A DNA stretch of 64,000 bases from Flavihumibacter soli (GCF_010692725.1 NZ_JAAFZB010000095.1:186001-250000), one strand, 5' to 3'; shown: positions 27,371-35,637, counted from the stretch's first letter. Notes: generated by a model not told the origin, from the letters alone. Program-made: numbers and translations.

Positions 27371-27428
27371 ATTATTTCCTAGTATCAATGTGAGGAATGA
27401 ATTAATTGGCAGGATCGCCGTTAAAAGA

Positions 27429-27462
27429 AAAAACCTATAAAGCTTTCGCCCTATAGGTTTTT
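27429..27462 (-). terminator. Intrinsic terminator, 11-bp stem, near copy of the first
   Basis: AAAAACCTATA at 27429-27439 pairs with TATAGGTTTTT at 27452-27462. It serves the DUF3127 gene on the minus strand and shares its stem sequence with the hairpin at 27334-27370. Confidence 0.85.
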
Positions 27463-27464
27463 CG

Positions 27465-27485
27465 TAATTCTTAATTCTTAATTAC
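27465..27485 (-). repeat. Heptamer tract directly after the DUF3127 stop codon
   Basis: Three 7-bp units (TAATTCT, TAATTCT, TAATTAC on the plus strand; GAATTAA family on the minus strand) abut the stop codon at 27486. They mirror the tract at 27278-27312. Confidence 0.8.
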
Positions 27486-27854
27486 TTAGAATGGAAGATC
27501 ATCATCATCTGAACTCGAAGTTATATCAACCGGCTTTGCATATTCAGGTGACGCAGCTGCAGCTCCGCTTTCAGCACCTAATACATTCACACGCCAAACG
27601 ATCATACTGTTGAAATACATGGTAACACCTTCCTTGTTCGTCCATGGACGTCCGCGAAGATTAAAGAATACCTCAACCTGATCCCCTACTTTCAATGGAT
27701 CGAGCAATGACACCTTGTCCTGCTGGGCCTCGAACTTTATAAATTCAGGATACTGAGGATTTTCAGCGTACTCAACGACCAATTCCCGTTTTTTAAATTT
27801 TTCATTCACCTCAATCACCGGTGAAATTTCGTGTACTTTTCCTTTTATGTCCAT
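27486..27854 (-). CDS. DUF3127 protein with SSB-like acidic C-terminal tip
   Basis: A 122-residue member of the DUF3127 family, common in Bacteroidota. The body of about 95 residues (MDIKGKVHEISPVIEVNEKF, FEAQQDKVSLLDPLKVGDQVEV, RGRPWTNKEGVTMYFNSM) reads as a small OB-type beta barrel. A flexible Ala/Ser linker leads to the terminal DDDDLPF. That end matches the acidic tip of bacterial single-stranded DNA-binding protein (DDDIPF), which docks repair and replication proteins. A nucleic-acid role is therefore inferred; the family itself is not characterised to my knowledge. The gene is a single unit with its own terminator. Confidence 0.85.
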   Translation of the reverse strand: MDIKGKVHEISPVIEVNEKFKKRELVVEYAENPQYPEFIKFEAQQDKVSLLDPLKVGDQVEVFFNLRGRPWTNKEGVTMYFNSMIVWRVNVLGAESGAAAASPEYAKPVDITSSSDDDDLPF

Positions 27855-28007
27855 CTCAATATATCTTTTAAATTATCTACTCAGCTTTGTAAATCCCTGG
27901 TCACCATCCACATCCGGCTGAATTTCAACCAGCGGGAACTTGGAAAACAGGGTTTGTAAAAGTAAAAAATTAAGGCAGTTTTTAATTGATTAACTTCGCA
28001 ATTTATT

Positions 28008-29183
28008 ATGCAAGTTTTCCACACTAAAAGCAGAATTGTAATCACCTGCAATAAACGCCTGTCCACTTATTTACAGGAAGAAGTTGAAGCCCTTGGCTAC
28101 AAAATTACCCGCAGTTTCAGTACCGGTGTAGAAGTTGAAGGCACCCTTAATGATTGTATTCCGCTTAACCTGAACTTACGATGCGCAAGCCAGGTCCTAT
28201 ATCATCTTAAAAGTTTTGAAGCCGAGAACCCGGCCCGTTTATACAAGGAGTTGCTGGATATTGATTGGGAAAGTCTCATCGATTTTACTGGTTACTTTTC
28301 TGTTACCAGCAACGTCGATAACGAGACAATTACAACTCCCCTCTTTGCCAATCTGAAAGTAAAGGACGCGATCGTTGACCGGATAAAAGAAAAGAAGGGT
28401 ATTCGACCAAACAGCGGATCCGACGGAAATAAAGCTGTTATACACTTATACTGGAAAGATACAAAGGCCGACATCTTTATTGATTCTTCGGGCGAAACCT
28501 TAGCGAAGCATGGTTACAGGAAAATTCCTGGCAAAGCACCTATGCTTGAAGCCTTGGCCTGCGGAGCCATCATGGCAACGCGCTGGGATAGGAAGAGTCC
28601 CTTCGTTGTGCCTATGTGCGGATCAGGAACACTCGCAATTGAGGCTGCACTTTTGGCTACCGACAAAGCACCCGGTTTATTTCGGATGAATTATGGCTTT
28701 ATGCATATCATGGGATATGACGAGGAGGTCTTTTTTGCCGAACGCCGTAAACTGAAGGAGCAATCTAAAAAGGAAACGGAAGCAAAGATCGTCGCGACGG
28801 ATATCTCCGAAGATGCCGTGGACGTTTCTATCCGCAATGCAAGAACTGCCGGGGTGGATCACCTGATAGAATTCTCCGTCTGCGACTTTGCTGATACTCC
28901 GGTTCCAGAGCAAGCGGGTGTGGTGATCTTTAATCCTGAATATGGCGAACGCCTCGGGGTTCATACAAAGCTGGAAGCTACCTACAAGCGTATGGGCGAC
29001 TTTATGAAATCGAAGTGCGAGGGATACCGCGGCTATATATTTACAGGCAATCCAGACCTGGCAAAAAAGATCGGGCTACGGGCATCGCAGCGTATTGAAT
29101 TCTATAACGGAAAGCTCGACTGCCGCATGCTGGAGTATGAACTTTACCAGGGCAGCAAACGGGAACCTAAAGAAGTAATTTAA
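28008..29183 (+). CDS. THUMP-domain RNA methyltransferase (RlmL N-terminal-domain type)
   Basis: A 391-residue SAM-dependent methyltransferase of the RlmL/YpsC group, which modifies 23S rRNA at N2 of guanine. The ferredoxin-like and THUMP domains occupy about residues 5-165 and the Rossmann methyltransferase about 170-385. Motif I is FVVPMCGSGTLAIEAAL and the adenine-binding acidic loop is KIVATDISEDAV. Motif IV reads NPEYGERLG, where related enzymes normally have NPPYGERLG. It is followed after four bases by the HD hydrolase gene, so the two are probably cotranscribed. The modified base is not proven. Confidence 0.88.
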   Translation: MQVFHTKSRIVITCNKRLSTYLQEEVEALGYKITRSFSTGVEVEGTLNDCIPLNLNLRCASQVLYHLKSFEAENPARLYKELLDIDWESLIDFTGYFSVTSNVDNETITTPLFANLKVKDAIVDRIKEKKGIRPNSGSDGNKAVIHLYWKDTKADIFIDSSGETLAKHGYRKIPGKAPMLEALACGAIMATRWDRKSPFVVPMCGSGTLAIEAALLATDKAPGLFRMNYGFMHIMGYDEEVFFAERRKLKEQSKKETEAKIVATDISEDAVDVSIRNARTAGVDHLIEFSVCDFADTPVPEQAGVVIFNPEYGERLGVHTKLEATYKRMGDFMKSKCEGYRGYIFTGNPDLAKKIGLRASQRIEFYNGKLDCRMLEYELYQGSKREPKEVI

Positions 29184-29187
29184 GCCG

Positions 29188-29835
29188 ATGCACCCTTTGA
29201 TCGATCAGACTGCCCGTTTTGTGAAGCAATCTCTGAAAGATGCCGAAACCGGGCACGACTGGTGGCATATCCTGAGAGTTTGGAATAATGCAAAACTTAT
29301 CGGCCAGTCAGAGCCTGCAAATATGCTTGTTGTGGAGCTGGCAGCATTGCTTCATGACATTGCCGACAGCAAATTCCATAATGGCGATGAAGAGATCGGT
29401 CCCGATACCGCCGGCAGGTTTTTGGAAAGCATCAATGCCGACCCGGCTATTATCGAACATGTAAGGCAGATCATACGCAATATGTCCTTTAAAGCCAGCC
29501 TGGGCCAGGTAACTTTCCAGTCTCCTGAACTCCTGATCGTACAGGATGCCGACCGGCTGGATGCTATCGGTGCGATAGGTGTTGCGAGGGCATTTACCTA
29601 TGGCGGCTACAAAAACCGGGAAATGCACAATCCGGAAATCCCGCCAGTGCTCAATATGAGTAAGGAAGAATACAAGAATTCCACTGCTCCCACAATCAAT
29701 CATTTTTATGAAAAGCTCCTGCTCTTGAAAGAAAAGATGAATACCGCTGCAGGACGGCAAATTGCGGAAGAAAGGCACCGGTTCATGCTTACTTATCTGG
29801 AACAATTCGAAGCTGAGTGGAGCGGTGACCGTTAG
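29188..29835 (+). CDS. HD-domain phosphohydrolase
   Basis: A 215-residue HD-superfamily metal-dependent hydrolase of the YedJ type. Metal ligands are the H in TGHDWWHILRVWNNA, the HD pair in LAALLHDIADSKF and the late Asp in VQDADRLDAIGAIGVARAF. Members hydrolyse phosphate esters or nucleotides; the substrate is unknown. It lies four bases after the RNA methyltransferase gene and ends only five bases before the stop codon of the convergent UbiA gene, with no visible terminator between them. Confidence 0.9.
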   Translation: MHPLIDQTARFVKQSLKDAETGHDWWHILRVWNNAKLIGQSEPANMLVVELAALLHDIADSKFHNGDEEIGPDTAGRFLESINADPAIIEHVRQIIRNMSFKASLGQVTFQSPELLIVQDADRLDAIGAIGVARAFTYGGYKNREMHNPEIPPVLNMSKEEYKNSTAPTINHFYEKLLLLKEKMNTAAGRQIAEERHRFMLTYLEQFEAEWSGDR

Positions 29836-29840
29836 CTAAT

Positions 29841-30725
29841 TCAACTTGTAAAATTCAGAATCGCAAAATAAAGCAGCATCATGGCGCCGCTCGTAATTGT
29901 CATTCGTGACATGTTCCGAAAATTAGCCTGGCGCTGATCCTTGCTTACACGACGATACCAATCTAAAAATACACCTACAACCGGAAGTGCGAAGGGCAGG
30001 AATATCCAGAAGTTATACAATTGCTCCAAATTGCGCCAGTAGATAAACAACAAAGCCATTGCGATTGCAAACAAGATTGCTGTGAAAAGGAAAGAGCCTT
30101 TTACGCCAAGCAGCATACTCAAGGTTGTGTCGCCCCGTTTCCGGTCTTCTTCATGCTGGTAGACCTGCGTTAAAGGATAAGTTGCCCCTATCAGGCAGGA
30201 ACAGATCAGGCCTGCAATCAGGAAATTCTGGTTCCATCCATGTAATATGCTCAGGCCGGAGATTGCCGAATAACTGCTCCAGTATATACAGGCTCCCTGG
30301 AAAATAAAGACGATTAAAAAGCTGGTAACAGGATATTTCTTCAGACGCGTACTGCTGTGACTATACAATTTGGAAAAGAGGCCATACAACAATACTGCGG
30401 CAACCAGTTCGATGCTCACAAAAAGGGCGAGAATAACAGCGATGCCATCAAGCAGCAAGGAAAAATAATACAAGCTCGTGTCAACCGGCGGAGGATTCTC
30501 CACAAGGGCGATGCTGCCCTCGTCTTTGTCAAAATAACTGTTGTAGCCGTTGCTTGCCGGGTAAACAAGTAAATGCCAGATGATAAAGGTCAGGACAGTA
30601 TCAGGCAGGATAACCTGTGGAACCTGGCTCAACGCGAATAAAAACACTGGCATCAGCAGGAAAGAGAACGGAAAGCGCATGTGCACCAATGCAGACTGTG
30701 AGGGCAACAACATGTTTGAGCGCAT
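29841..30725 (-). CDS. UbiA-family prenyltransferase
   Basis: A 294-residue polytopic membrane enzyme of the UbiA superfamily, which joins an isoprenoid diphosphate to an aromatic or other acceptor. About eight hydrophobic helices are seen. The first Asp-rich motif is SNGYNSYFDKDEGS in loop 2-3, and the second is YQHEEDRKRGDTTLSMLLG in loop 6-7; both bind the Mg-diphosphate. I chose the ATG at 30725 because a longer reading would add 35 non-family residues. It is divergent from the type III polyketide synthase, about 150 bp away, and may prenylate that pathway's product. MenA or another housekeeping role is an alternative. Confidence 0.85.
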   Translation of the reverse strand: MRSNMLLPSQSALVHMRFPFSFLLMPVFLFALSQVPQVILPDTVLTFIIWHLLVYPASNGYNSYFDKDEGSIALVENPPPVDTSLYYFSLLLDGIAVILALFVSIELVAAVLLYGLFSKLYSHSSTRLKKYPVTSFLIVFIFQGACIYWSSYSAISGLSILHGWNQNFLIAGLICSCLIGATYPLTQVYQHEEDRKRGDTTLSMLLGVKGSFLFTAILFAIAMALLFIYWRNLEQLYNFWIFLPFALPVVGVFLDWYRRVSKDQRQANFRNMSRMTITSGAMMLLYFAILNFTS

Positions 30726-30876
30726 TAGCGAAAATACATTATTGCAGTTAAAATGCCTGCCCCGAAACTCCCGGTCTTTTCTTAAATTCAAACTGTTATC
30801 CGCTTGAATCAAACCCATCCTGCAAAACACTGTTCACCATTTACTTTACGTAATCATTATAATCTAAACAACAAAT

Positions 30877-31995
30877 ATGAGCAGTTGCATTAGTTCTATT
30901 GGTACCGCTAACCCGGAATATCGAATTAAACAATCTTCTATTCTTCAGTTTATGGTTAGAGCAATGGGGCTGGATGATAATAACGCGCTGCGGCTCGAAA
31001 AACTTTATGCTAATTCGGGGATCGATTACCGCTATTCGGTGATACCAGATTTCGGCGAGGAAGATTTTAATAATCATGGCTTTTTCGCGAAAAATGCCAC
31101 CATGGAACCTTTCCCGTGTACACAAAACCGGTTGAAACTTTACCAGTATAAAGCGGCAGCTGTGGCGGCGGCAGCCGTCAGGGACTGTTTAAAAGTTTTT
31201 CCTGAAGGTTTCCTTTCTAAAATAACTCATTTAATAACTGTAAGCTGCACAGGAATGCATGCTCCCGGTATCGACATAGAGTTAGTTGAAAAGCTCGGGC
31301 TTAACCGGCATATCGAACGGACATGCATCAATTTTATGGGCTGCTATGGAGCCCTTAATGCTCTTAAAACTGCCGACTATATTTGCAGGGCGGATCCTGA
31401 CGCACGGGTGCTGGTAGTTTGCATCGAACTTTGCACACTACATTTTCAAAAAGAAAATACTTTAGATAACTGGGTAGCGAACTCTTTGTTCTCCGACGGT
31501 GCCGCGGCGGTGATCATCGAAAACAACACAAACAAGACCCTTGCAGGTTCTTTAACGCTCAGGACATTTTATTCGGAATTTGTTCCGGAAGCACACAATG
31601 AAATGGGCTGGTATGTCGGCAACATGGGATTCGAGATGAAGCTGACTTCTAAAGTAGCGAAGCTCATTAAAACGCAGATCAAGCCTATTACTGAAAGGTT
31701 GCTGGAAAAGGCGCGCCTCTCGTTCAGCGATATAAGTGCTTTTGCTGTTCATCCGGGTGGCAAGAAGATCCTGGAAGCCACTGAAATTGCGTTGGGAATA
31801 CCGGCAAAGGCCAACTGCTTTGCCTATGATATTTTACGCAACTACGGCAATATGTCCTCCGCTACGGTTTTGTATGTACTGAAGAAAATCATGGAAGACA
31901 AAGATCCTGTTGACAAGGCTAATATCATGGGCTTCGCCTTCGGACCGGGGCTAACGGTTGAATGCATGATCTTACAAAAAAACGGATATGCCTGA
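30877..31995 (+). CDS. Type III polyketide synthase
   Basis: A 372-residue chalcone/stilbene-synthase-fold enzyme that extends a CoA-bound starter with malonyl units and cyclises it. The catalytic triad is intact: C156 in NFMGCYGALNALKTAD, H292 in FAVHPGGKKILEA and N325 in RNYGNMSSATVLYVL. The C-terminal GFAFGPGLTVE loop matches the family GFGPGLT motif. Its stop codon overlaps the methyltransferase start by eight bases. Starter and ring type cannot be read directly. The gene set T3PKS-methyltransferase-flavoprotein matches srsABC of Streptomyces griseus, which makes methylated alkylresorcinols and quinones, so a phenolic lipid is the favoured product. Confidence 0.93.
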   Translation: MSSCISSIGTANPEYRIKQSSILQFMVRAMGLDDNNALRLEKLYANSGIDYRYSVIPDFGEEDFNNHGFFAKNATMEPFPCTQNRLKLYQYKAAAVAAAAVRDCLKVFPEGFLSKITHLITVSCTGMHAPGIDIELVEKLGLNRHIERTCINFMGCYGALNALKTADYICRADPDARVLVVCIELCTLHFQKENTLDNWVANSLFSDGAAAVIIENNTNKTLAGSLTLRTFYSEFVPEAHNEMGWYVGNMGFEMKLTSKVAKLIKTQIKPITERLLEKARLSFSDISAFAVHPGGKKILEATEIALGIPAKANCFAYDILRNYGNMSSATVLYVLKKIMEDKDPVDKANIMGFAFGPGLTVECMILQKNGYA

Positions 31996-32716
31996 CTTTA
32001 GTGTACGAAGCAGCGATTCGGAAATGATGGATGACTTCAGTCTTGGGCATCAGATCATCGACCCTATCATGGATGAACTCGAAGTAGTGAATAAGCTTCT
32101 GGGAGGGTACCAGGTATTTTTCAATGCCTTCGAAAAGATAGGCCTTAAAGACGGCATGACGATAAGTGACTGGGGTTGCGGCGGAGGCGATTCACTTCGG
32201 GTGATCGCTCAGGCAGCACGCAAACAAGGCATAAAAATCAAGTTGGTCGGCGTAGATGCCACCGAGTCCGCGATCGGGTACGCACGGCAGCGATCAAAAG
32301 AATATCCGGAGATACAATATGTCCACAGCGATGTGATGAGTCCTGCAATAAAGGACAAACAGTTTGACATAGTGATATCAAGCCTGTTTACTCACCATTT
32401 CCGGGAAGAAGACTGGATCCGGCTCGTCAGGAAGATGGCCGCAAGCGCAAACAGGTACGTAATAATCAACGACCTTCACAGGCACTGGTTCGCTTACCAT
32501 TCCATCGGGATCTTAACCCGCCTGTTCTCGCGTTCTGAAATGGTCAGGCATGATTCCAAGCTCTCAGTGCTGCGAAGCTTTAAACGAAATGAACTGGATA
32601 GCATGCTGCAAAAGGCGGGCTTCACCGACTATACGATCAAATGGATGTGGGCGTTCCGCTGGCAGATCTGCCTGAAAACGGGAGAGGAAGACATAAACGC
32701 CCGGCCACGCTATTGA
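31988..32716 (+). CDS. SAM-dependent class I methyltransferase of the polyketide cluster
   Basis: A 242-residue methyltransferase. Motif I is MTISDWGCGGGDSLRVIAQAA, the acidic residue after beta 2 lies in LVGVDATESAIGYARQRS, and motif IV is FDIVISSLFTHHFREEDW. The HHF segment and the following NDLHRHWFAYHSIG are found in small-molecule O- or C-methyltransferases. It overlaps the polyketide synthase gene and is followed after one base by the flavoprotein gene, so all three are translationally linked. By analogy with SrsB it may methylate a phenolic ring or hydroxyl; this is inference. Confidence 0.88.
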   Translation: MPDFSVRSSDSEMMDDFSLGHQIIDPIMDELEVVNKLLGGYQVFFNAFEKIGLKDGMTISDWGCGGGDSLRVIAQAARKQGIKIKLVGVDATESAIGYARQRSKEYPEIQYVHSDVMSPAIKDKQFDIVISSLFTHHFREEDWIRLVRKMAASANRYVIINDLHRHWFAYHSIGILTRLFSRSEMVRHDSKLSVLRSFKRNELDSMLQKAGFTDYTIKWMWAFRWQICLKTGEEDINARPRY

Positions 32717-32717
32717 T

Positions 32718-33845
32718 ATGGAAGGAAACAATATATCCGTCGTGATCGTAGGTGCGGGACTGGCAGGTTTGACTTCCGCAATCCTCTTAGCAAAGCAGGG
32801 ATATACTGTTTCCGTTATTGAGAAAAACAAATTTCCATTTCATCGTGTGTGCGGCGAATACGTATCAAATGAGGTACTCCCTTTTTTAACTTCGATTGGT
32901 ATTAATATTCGTCACCTTAATCCATCTGCCATTTCCCGGCTGACTGTAAGTTCAGTATCAGGCAAAACAATTGAATTGCCCCTTCAAATGGGTGGATTCG
33001 GAATAAGCAGGTATGTGCTTGACCAGTATATCTATCAGGTAGCTCTTTCATCGGGCGTCAAATTCTATTTTGACAAAGCGACGAATGTCGTCTTCAATGA
33101 CGAGCAATTTTCAGTCGAACTTGCCTCAGGCGATCTTCTTACTTCTGCGCTGGTCATAGGAGCTTACGGGAAACGATCGAACCTGGATCAAAAATTAAAA
33201 CGCGATTTCTTTTACAGGCGAAGCCCTTACATCGGGATCAAGTATCACATTAAAACAGACCTGCCAGCTGATCTTATACGTCTGGATAATTTCCAGGGTG
33301 GCTATTGCGGCACCTGCAAGATCGAGGAAGATCTTTATAATCTTTGTTACCTGTCGGAAACCAAAAACCTCAAAGCCCACGGTAGTATTCCTGAAATGGA
33401 GCGTCAGCTCCTATTTAAAAACCCGCATCTCAACAGGATCTTTGGAAACTCGGATTTCCTCTTCAAGCAGCCGGAGGTCATCAACGAGATCAGTTTTATC
33501 AGGAAGGACCTGGTAAAGGACCACATCATCTACTGCGGCGATGCCGCCGGTATGATCACCCCACTTTGCGGCAACGGAATGGCTATGGCTATCCATTCCG
33601 GTAAAATACTTGCTGAAAGTATTATTAAAATCGGTAGAGCAGTTTCACCGGAAAAAAGACTGCTGATGGAGAAAGATTATGAAAGGAACTGGAACCGGCA
33701 GTTCGCGTTCAGGCTCAGGGCAGGGCGTTACATTCAGAGCATCTTCCTTGACCATCAACTCAGCAATATCGCTGTCAGAGCTTTTCAAAAGTCTGCATTC
33801 CTGACCAGCATGCTGGTTAAGAGCACACACGGCAAACCGTTTTAA
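32718..33845 (+). CDS. FAD-dependent oxidoreductase (geranylgeranyl reductase / PHBH-like family)
   Basis: A 375-residue flavoprotein. The FAD dinucleotide fold is VVIVGAGLAGLTSAILLAKQ at residues 8-27, with the ribose-binding Glu in VSVIEKNKFPFHRVCGEY. The second FAD motif is YCGDAAGMITPLCGNGMAMA. It is most like the geranylgeranyl-reductase/halogenase-type monooxygenases clustered with polyketide genes. As in SrsC of S. griseus it may hydroxylate the phenolic ring, giving a hydroquinone or quinone; reduction of a prenyl or alkyl chain is the alternative. It is the third gene of the operon and ends 16 bp before a sensor kinase gene. Confidence 0.88.
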   Translation: MEGNNISVVIVGAGLAGLTSAILLAKQGYTVSVIEKNKFPFHRVCGEYVSNEVLPFLTSIGINIRHLNPSAISRLTVSSVSGKTIELPLQMGGFGISRYVLDQYIYQVALSSGVKFYFDKATNVVFNDEQFSVELASGDLLTSALVIGAYGKRSNLDQKLKRDFFYRRSPYIGIKYHIKTDLPADLIRLDNFQGGYCGTCKIEEDLYNLCYLSETKNLKAHGSIPEMERQLLFKNPHLNRIFGNSDFLFKQPEVINEISFIRKDLVKDHIIYCGDAAGMITPLCGNGMAMAIHSGKILAESIIKIGRAVSPEKRLLMEKDYERNWNRQFAFRLRAGRYIQSIFLDHQLSNIAVRAFQKSAFLTSMLVKSTHGKPF

Positions 33846-33861
33846 TAGGTAAATTGCAGCT

Positions 33862-34905
33862 ATGAAATTACGCGTTTTAGTTTTCCTCAATGCTCTTGCC
33901 GTTGCTCTGGCCCTGGCCATCGTTAATTATTATTTCCAGCAGAAGCTTATTGATATGGCCCTGACCTTCGGAGTTGCGCTCATCGTCAGCTTTGTCGTTT
34001 TCTATTATCTTATTGAGCGCTTTGTTTACAGCAAGATCAAGCTGATCTACAAGCTCATACATAGTCTCAAACTGGGCAAAGACCTTAAAGACGCTTTGGG
34101 AGAATACGTAAGTCCCGATCCTATCAACGATGTTGAACAGGAGGTTAAGGAATGGGCTCACGAAAAAAAGAATGAAATTGAGAATTTAAAAAAGCAGGAA
34201 CAATTCCGGCGCGAGTTCCTGTCAAATATCTCACATGAATTAAAAACACCCCTTTTTGCTATCCAGGGCTATATCGAAGCTATCCAGGATGGAGATATTG
34301 ATGAAGTGACAACTGAAAAATTTCTAGCCAAGGCTGCCCGCAATGTCGAGCGGCTGAGTTTCCTGATCAAAGATCTGGATGCTATATCAAAGTTGGAAAG
34401 CGGTGAAATTCCTATTAACTATGCCCGGTTCGACCTTGCCAATCTGATACACGAAGTCACCGAATCTTTGGAAGTCAAAGCAAAGGAATATAAGATCAGC
34501 TTAGTATTTAAAGAAAAGTATGATACACCTACATTTGTATGGGCCGACAGGGAGAAGATCCGCCAGGTGCTTGTCAATCTTGTCGATAACTCCTTTAAGT
34601 ACGGGAAGGAAAACGGAAGCACTTCTTTCAAAACCTTCAGTTTGCACGAAAGGGTCCTGGTAGAGGTAACTGATGATGGCAGCGGCATCGAAGAAAAGTA
34701 CCTGCCAAGGCTTTTTGAACGTTTCTATCGCACCGATAAAAGCAGATCCCGCAAGGAAGGTGGCTCAGGACTGGGACTAGCTATTGTTAAACACATTCTG
34801 GAAGCTCACGAACAAACGATTAATGTAAGAAGCACCGAAGGAATCGGCTCAACATTCGCTTTTACTTTGGAAAAAGCTGCTGGGAAACAAAACATTACGA
34901 CTTAA
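33862..34905 (+). CDS. PhoR-like sensor histidine kinase
   Basis: A 347-residue kinase with two adjacent TM helices in the first 55 residues and almost no outer domain, as in PhoR. A short linker is followed by HisKA with H125 in FLSNISHELKTPLFAIQGY, then the ATP-binding domain with NLVDNSFKYG, VTDDGSGI and GSGLGLAIVKHILEAH. No response regulator adjoins it. It starts 16 bp after the polyketide cluster and ends 54 bp before a phosphate-transport operon carrying a possible Pho-like box. Context therefore suggests phosphate sensing, but control of the biosynthetic cluster cannot be excluded. Confidence 0.88.
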   Translation: MKLRVLVFLNALAVALALAIVNYYFQQKLIDMALTFGVALIVSFVVFYYLIERFVYSKIKLIYKLIHSLKLGKDLKDALGEYVSPDPINDVEQEVKEWAHEKKNEIENLKKQEQFRREFLSNISHELKTPLFAIQGYIEAIQDGDIDEVTTEKFLAKAARNVERLSFLIKDLDAISKLESGEIPINYARFDLANLIHEVTESLEVKAKEYKISLVFKEKYDTPTFVWADREKIRQVLVNLVDNSFKYGKENGSTSFKTFSLHERVLVEVTDDGSGIEEKYLPRLFERFYRTDKSRSRKEGGSGLGLAIVKHILEAHEQTINVRSTEGIGSTFAFTLEKAAGKQNITT

Positions 34906-34935
34906 CATTAACTTAACATTGAGGTTATACATTTG
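34902..34935 (+). promoter_or_regulatory. Phosphate-operon promoter with TTAACA direct repeat (Pho-box-like)
   Basis: TTAACA occurs at 34902-34907 and again at 34913-34918, an 11-bp period, with TACATTTG, an exact TAnnTTTG -7 box, at 34928-34935. The first repeat occupies the -33 position. TTAACA-type hexamers repeated every 11 bp are how PhoP of Bacillus subtilis recognises DNA, so this may be a Pho-like box. The -7 box places the first usable start codon at 34960. Confidence 0.6.
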
Positions 34936-34959
34936 CACACTAATTTTAAAACAGTAAGC

Positions 34960-35607
34960 ATGTCATTGAATAACATCTTCCAATACTTCATCCCCAAGGA
35001 CAAAAAATTCTTTCCCCTCTTCGAGCAGGATGGTGCAAATCTGATCAAGCTTGCCCAAAAGCTGGTTGAAGCGGTAAATACCGACGATCTTGAACTTAGA
35101 AAAAGTCTTTTCAAAGACATTGAAGACCTCGAGCATGTAGGTGATGAGATCACTCATCAAATTCACCTGGAGTTAAGCAAAAACTTTATAACGCCATTTG
35201 ACCGCGAAGATATCCATCACCTGGCTTCCGCTATCGATGATATCGCTGACTATATACATGGTTCCGCGTCACGAATGAACCTTTATAATGTAACTATTAT
35301 TACGCCACCCATCAAAGAACTGGCGGACCTGATACTTCAAGGCTGCCAGGAACTGGATAAAGCGATCCGTGAGTTACGCGATCTGAAAAATATTCGTACG
35401 ATTGCTGATTCATGCGTCCGTATCAATAGTATCGAAAACCAGGCAGATTTCGTTTTTGATACTGCTGTAGGACAGCTTTTTGATTACGAAAAGGATGCAG
35501 TGAACCTGATTAAATACAAAGAGGTTCTTTCGGCTCTCGAGACGGCTACCGACATGTGCGAGGATGCCGCCAACGTACTGGAGTCTATTCTTGTAAAACA
35601 CGCATAA
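34960..35607 (+). CDS. PhoU-like DUF47 protein partnering the phosphate transporter
   Basis: A 215-residue all-helical protein of the DUF47 (PhoU-like) family, usually encoded just before a PiT transporter and thought to control it. Typical segments are FFPLFEQDGANLIKLAQKLVE, DIEDLEHVGDEITHQIHLELSKNFITPFDREDIHHLASAIDDIADYI and the terminal ETATDMCEDAANVLESI. The ExxxD motifs of PhoU-like proteins are visible. I chose the ATG at 34960 because the promoter -7 box overlaps an earlier TTG. The PiT gene starts 30 bp downstream, so this is a two-gene operon. Confidence 0.92.
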   Translation: MSLNNIFQYFIPKDKKFFPLFEQDGANLIKLAQKLVEAVNTDDLELRKSLFKDIEDLEHVGDEITHQIHLELSKNFITPFDREDIHHLASAIDDIADYIHGSASRMNLYNVTIITPPIKELADLILQGCQELDKAIRELRDLKNIRTIADSCVRINSIENQADFVFDTAVGQLFDYEKDAVNLIKYKEVLSALETATDMCEDAANVLESILVKHA

Positions 35608-35637
35608 GTTAAACCTTAACTCTTTTCAAAAAGCCAT

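Noticed and set aside
29836-29840. A terminator between the convergent HD hydrolase and UbiA genes
   Set aside because: Only five bases separate the stop codons and no stem-loop is visible at either gene end.
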